Assembly (NCBI RefSeq): GCF_910584465.1
Contig: NZ_CAJUBK010000044.1
Span: forward strand, 1 to 22,280
Source: an uncultured Oscillibacter sp.
GTDB taxonomy: Bacteria > Bacillota > Clostridia > Oscillospirales > Oscillospiraceae
DNA length: 22,280 nt
Direction: 5' to 3'
This document shows positions 21,225 through 22,280 of the stretch, one piece after another. Position numbers and translations under genes: made by a program. Within the stretch, counting starts at the first letter, position 1. Each line of letters opens with the position of its first letter. The notes under the pieces are model-generated. The model was not told the DNA's origin. It saw only the letters and a program-made list of their open reading frames with translations, and ran no database searches.

Positions 21225-21370
21225 TGAGCCAAGCGGGGCCAGCAGGCCGATGCGGACACTGTTTCATGGATTGGAGGTCCCCGGATCACCCACACCCCCT
21301 CGATCTCAAACGGACGGCGAACTCAAGAAAGCAGAGGTACAGACCAATGGACAGTCCGATCAATGGGTGA
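21221..21370 (+). CDS. Possible 49-aa protein with CGHC motif in the orphan transcript
   Basis: ATG at 21221 overlaps the preceding stop (ATGA), and the TGA (21368-21370) is one base before the terminator stem, a layout typical of a last gene in a unit. The product has Cys11-Gly-His-Cys14 followed by FMDW, then a basic C-terminal half (LKRTANSRKQRYRP). By my count 32 of 49 codons end in G or C, lower than the neighbouring genes, and CGA, AGA and CCA are used. There is no ribosome site, so translation would depend on coupling. No family is recognised. Confidence 0.25.
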   Translation: MMSQAGPAGRCGHCFMDWRSPDHPHPLDLKRTANSRKQRYRPMDSPING

Positions 21371-21371
21371 G

Positions 21372-21412
21372 CCCCCCATTCGCCGACGGAGCGGATGGGG
21401 GGATGTTTTTTT
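21372..21412 (+). terminator. Strong intrinsic terminator of the orphan transcript
   Basis: 12-bp stem CCCCCCATTCGC (21372-21383) with GCGGATGGGGGG (21391-21402), one G-T wobble, followed by ATG and seven Ts. It reads on the plus strand and points toward the convergent tsf terminator. Confidence 0.9.
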
Positions 21413-21434
21413 GCCCATATGCCGCCGCCGGGCG

Positions 21435-21472
21435 CAAAAAAGGCCAGGCAGCTCGGATGAGCCGCCTGACCT
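21435..21472 (-). terminator. Intrinsic terminator of tsf
   Basis: 14-bp stem with two wobbles (21441-21454 with 21459-21472, loop of four), followed on the minus strand by six Ts. It lies about 75 nt after the tsf stop. Confidence 0.88.
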
Positions 21473-21548
21473 CTTCGTTCCGTCTTTCCGATCCTGCCGC
21501 CGCCTGCGCGGGGCCGGCGGGGCTCCGGGACGCTCCCGGGAGCGGGGA

Positions 21549-22280
21549 TCAGCCCTTCACCAGGGACGCGATCTCGTCGGCGAAGTTCTCCTGCTTCTTC
21601 TCGATGCCCTCGCCCTTCTCGAAGCGCACGGCGTCCTTGAAGGCGATCGTCCCGCCCAGGGACTTGGCGGCGGAGGCCAGGTACTTCTCCACGGTCATGT
21701 CGCCGTCCTTCACGAAGTCCTGCTGGAGCAGGCAGTTCTCGGCGTAGAACTTGTTCAGCTTGCCCATGACGATCTTCTCCCGGACCTGGGCGGGCTTGCC
21801 GGCCATCTTCGGGTCGTTCTCCATCTGGGCCAGCATGACCTTCTTCTCCTCGTCCAGGATCTCCTGGGTCACCTGGGCCTTGTCCCAGAAGCGGGGGTTC
21901 AGGGCGGCGATCTGCATGGCGATGTCCTTGCCGGCCTCCTGGACCTTCTCGGCGTCCAGGTCGGTCTCCAGGTTCACCAGCACGCCGATCTTGCCGCCGG
22001 CGTGGACGTAAGGCACGGACACGCCCTCGGCATAGCGGGCGAAGCGGCGGACCTTGATGTTCTCGCCGATGACCAGGACCATCTCCTGCTGCTGCTGGGT
22101 GACGGTCAGCTCGCTGCCGGCGTAGGTGCACTCCATCAGGGCGTCCAGGCTGGCGGGGGCCTCCTTGGCGACGGTGGCGGCCACGCCCTTGACGAAGTCC
22201 ACGAACTTCTCGTTCTTGCCCACGAAGTCGGTCTCGGCGTTGACCTCGACCACCACGCCCACGCCGTCGATGACGGCGGC
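21549..22280 (-). CDS. tsf: Translation elongation factor Ts (5' part outside the window)
   Basis: The last 243 codons are present; the N-terminal UBA-like region (about 55-65 residues) lies beyond the right edge. The EF-Tu contact motif is clear as NAETDFVGKNEKF, with Ala where Cys is usual (NCETDFV). The coiled-coil and C-terminal core modules follow, ending ENFADEIASLVKG. EF-Ts catalyses GDP/GTP exchange on EF-Tu. A GTG at 22262 is internal and is not the true start. The usual upstream neighbour rpsB would lie outside the window. Confidence 0.97.
   Translation of the reverse strand, partial: AAVIDGVGVVVEVNAETDFVGKNEKFVDFVKGVAATVAKEAPASLDALMECTYAGSELTVTQQQQEMVLVIGENIKVRRFARYAEGVSVPYVHAGGKIGVLVNLETDLDAEKVQEAGKDIAMQIAALNPRFWDKAQVTQEILDEEKKVMLAQMENDPKMAGKPAQVREKIVMGKLNKFYAENCLLQQDFVKDGDMTVEKYLASAAKSLGGTIAFKDAVRFEKGEGIEKKQENFADEIASLVKG

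Larger units (their letters stand above)
21091..21412 (+). ncRNA. Orphan transcript of about 320 nt, possible structured ncRNA
   Basis: The unit is bounded by a near-consensus promoter and a strong intrinsic terminator, and no plus-strand gene follows, since the next gene (tsf) is antisense. It does not show the landmarks I know for RNase P RNA, tmRNA, SRP RNA, 6S RNA, T-box or the common riboswitches. A ribosome-like site AGAGGTG (21097-21103) is followed by GTG TAC TAG, a two-codon frame. Two short ORFs overlap inside (see 21144 and 21221), so a small-protein mRNA is the alternative. The start position is predicted from the promoter, not known. Confidence 0.5.

Noticed and set aside
21254..21370. 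Possible pseudoknot in the orphan transcript (ACTGT/ACAGT plus ATTGG/CCAAT crossing TCACCCA/TGGGTGA)
   Set aside because: Complementary 5-7-mers of this kind are expected by chance in about 320 nt; without homologues for covariation it cannot be claimed.
20848..21747. 299-codon plus-strand frame
   Set aside because: It runs through four hairpins, a promoter, two terminators and antisense to tsf. Composition changes along it and no domain is seen.
22260..22262. GTG as the start of tsf
   Set aside because: The frame stays open to the window edge and the conserved TDFV region needs an N-terminal domain upstream; the gene is cut by the window.

Overview
The window looks like a chromosomal segment from a GC-rich, Gram-positive member of the Clostridia, most likely a gut Oscillospiraceae-type bacterium (Flavonifractor / Intestinimonas / Lawsonibacter-like). 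The basis is very high GC, strong AGGAGG-type ribosome binding sites, housekeeping sigma promoters of the TTGACA-17-TATAAT type, the Firmicutes division set YggS-SepF-DivIVA, and the order mutS-mutL-miaA-hfq with miaB nearby. The genus assignment is inference; no rRNA is present.

Layout, left to right. 1-325: a four-hairpin repeat element, then a promoter and GC-rich leader for a membrane-anchored C39-type peptidase (326-1342, +). A perfect hairpin separates it from convergent minus-strand genes. 1421-4265 (-): dCMP deaminase followed by a three-part fusion (polysaccharide pyruvyl transferase / ferredoxin / F420-hydrogenase beta-like), with their own promoter. 4366-17784 (-): a long co-directional run with short gaps or overlaps. 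Read in transcription order it is a metallo-beta-lactamase-fold protein, mutS, a CPBP protease, an AEC transporter, mutL, a DUF6440 protein, a flavodoxin-fold protein, miaA, hfq, an HlyD-like membrane protein, yggS, sepF, divIVA and a HAD phosphatase. It joins mismatch repair, tRNA A37 modification, RNA chaperoning and cell division. 17785-19280: a smaller accessory-looking block with a coiled-coil protein built from 15-residue repeats, an XRE regulator and a divergent 85-aa protein. 19277-20689 (-): miaB. 20690-21548: a gene-poor stretch. 21549-end (-): tsf (EF-Ts), cut by the window edge.

The most interesting non-textbook material is in the gaps. The same chain of four hairpins occurs at 2-140 and 20855-20991. 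Constant linkers are conserved, while stems 2 and 3 differ by paired (compensatory) changes, which points to selection on structure. About 65 bp after the second copy is a free-standing transcription unit (near-consensus promoter at 21056-21084, strong intrinsic terminator at 21372-21412) with lower GC than its surroundings and no host-like gene. It is either an orphan structured RNA or a pair of tiny ATGA-overlapping ORFs.

No tRNA, rRNA, insertion sequence, prophage gene or CRISPR array was seen.
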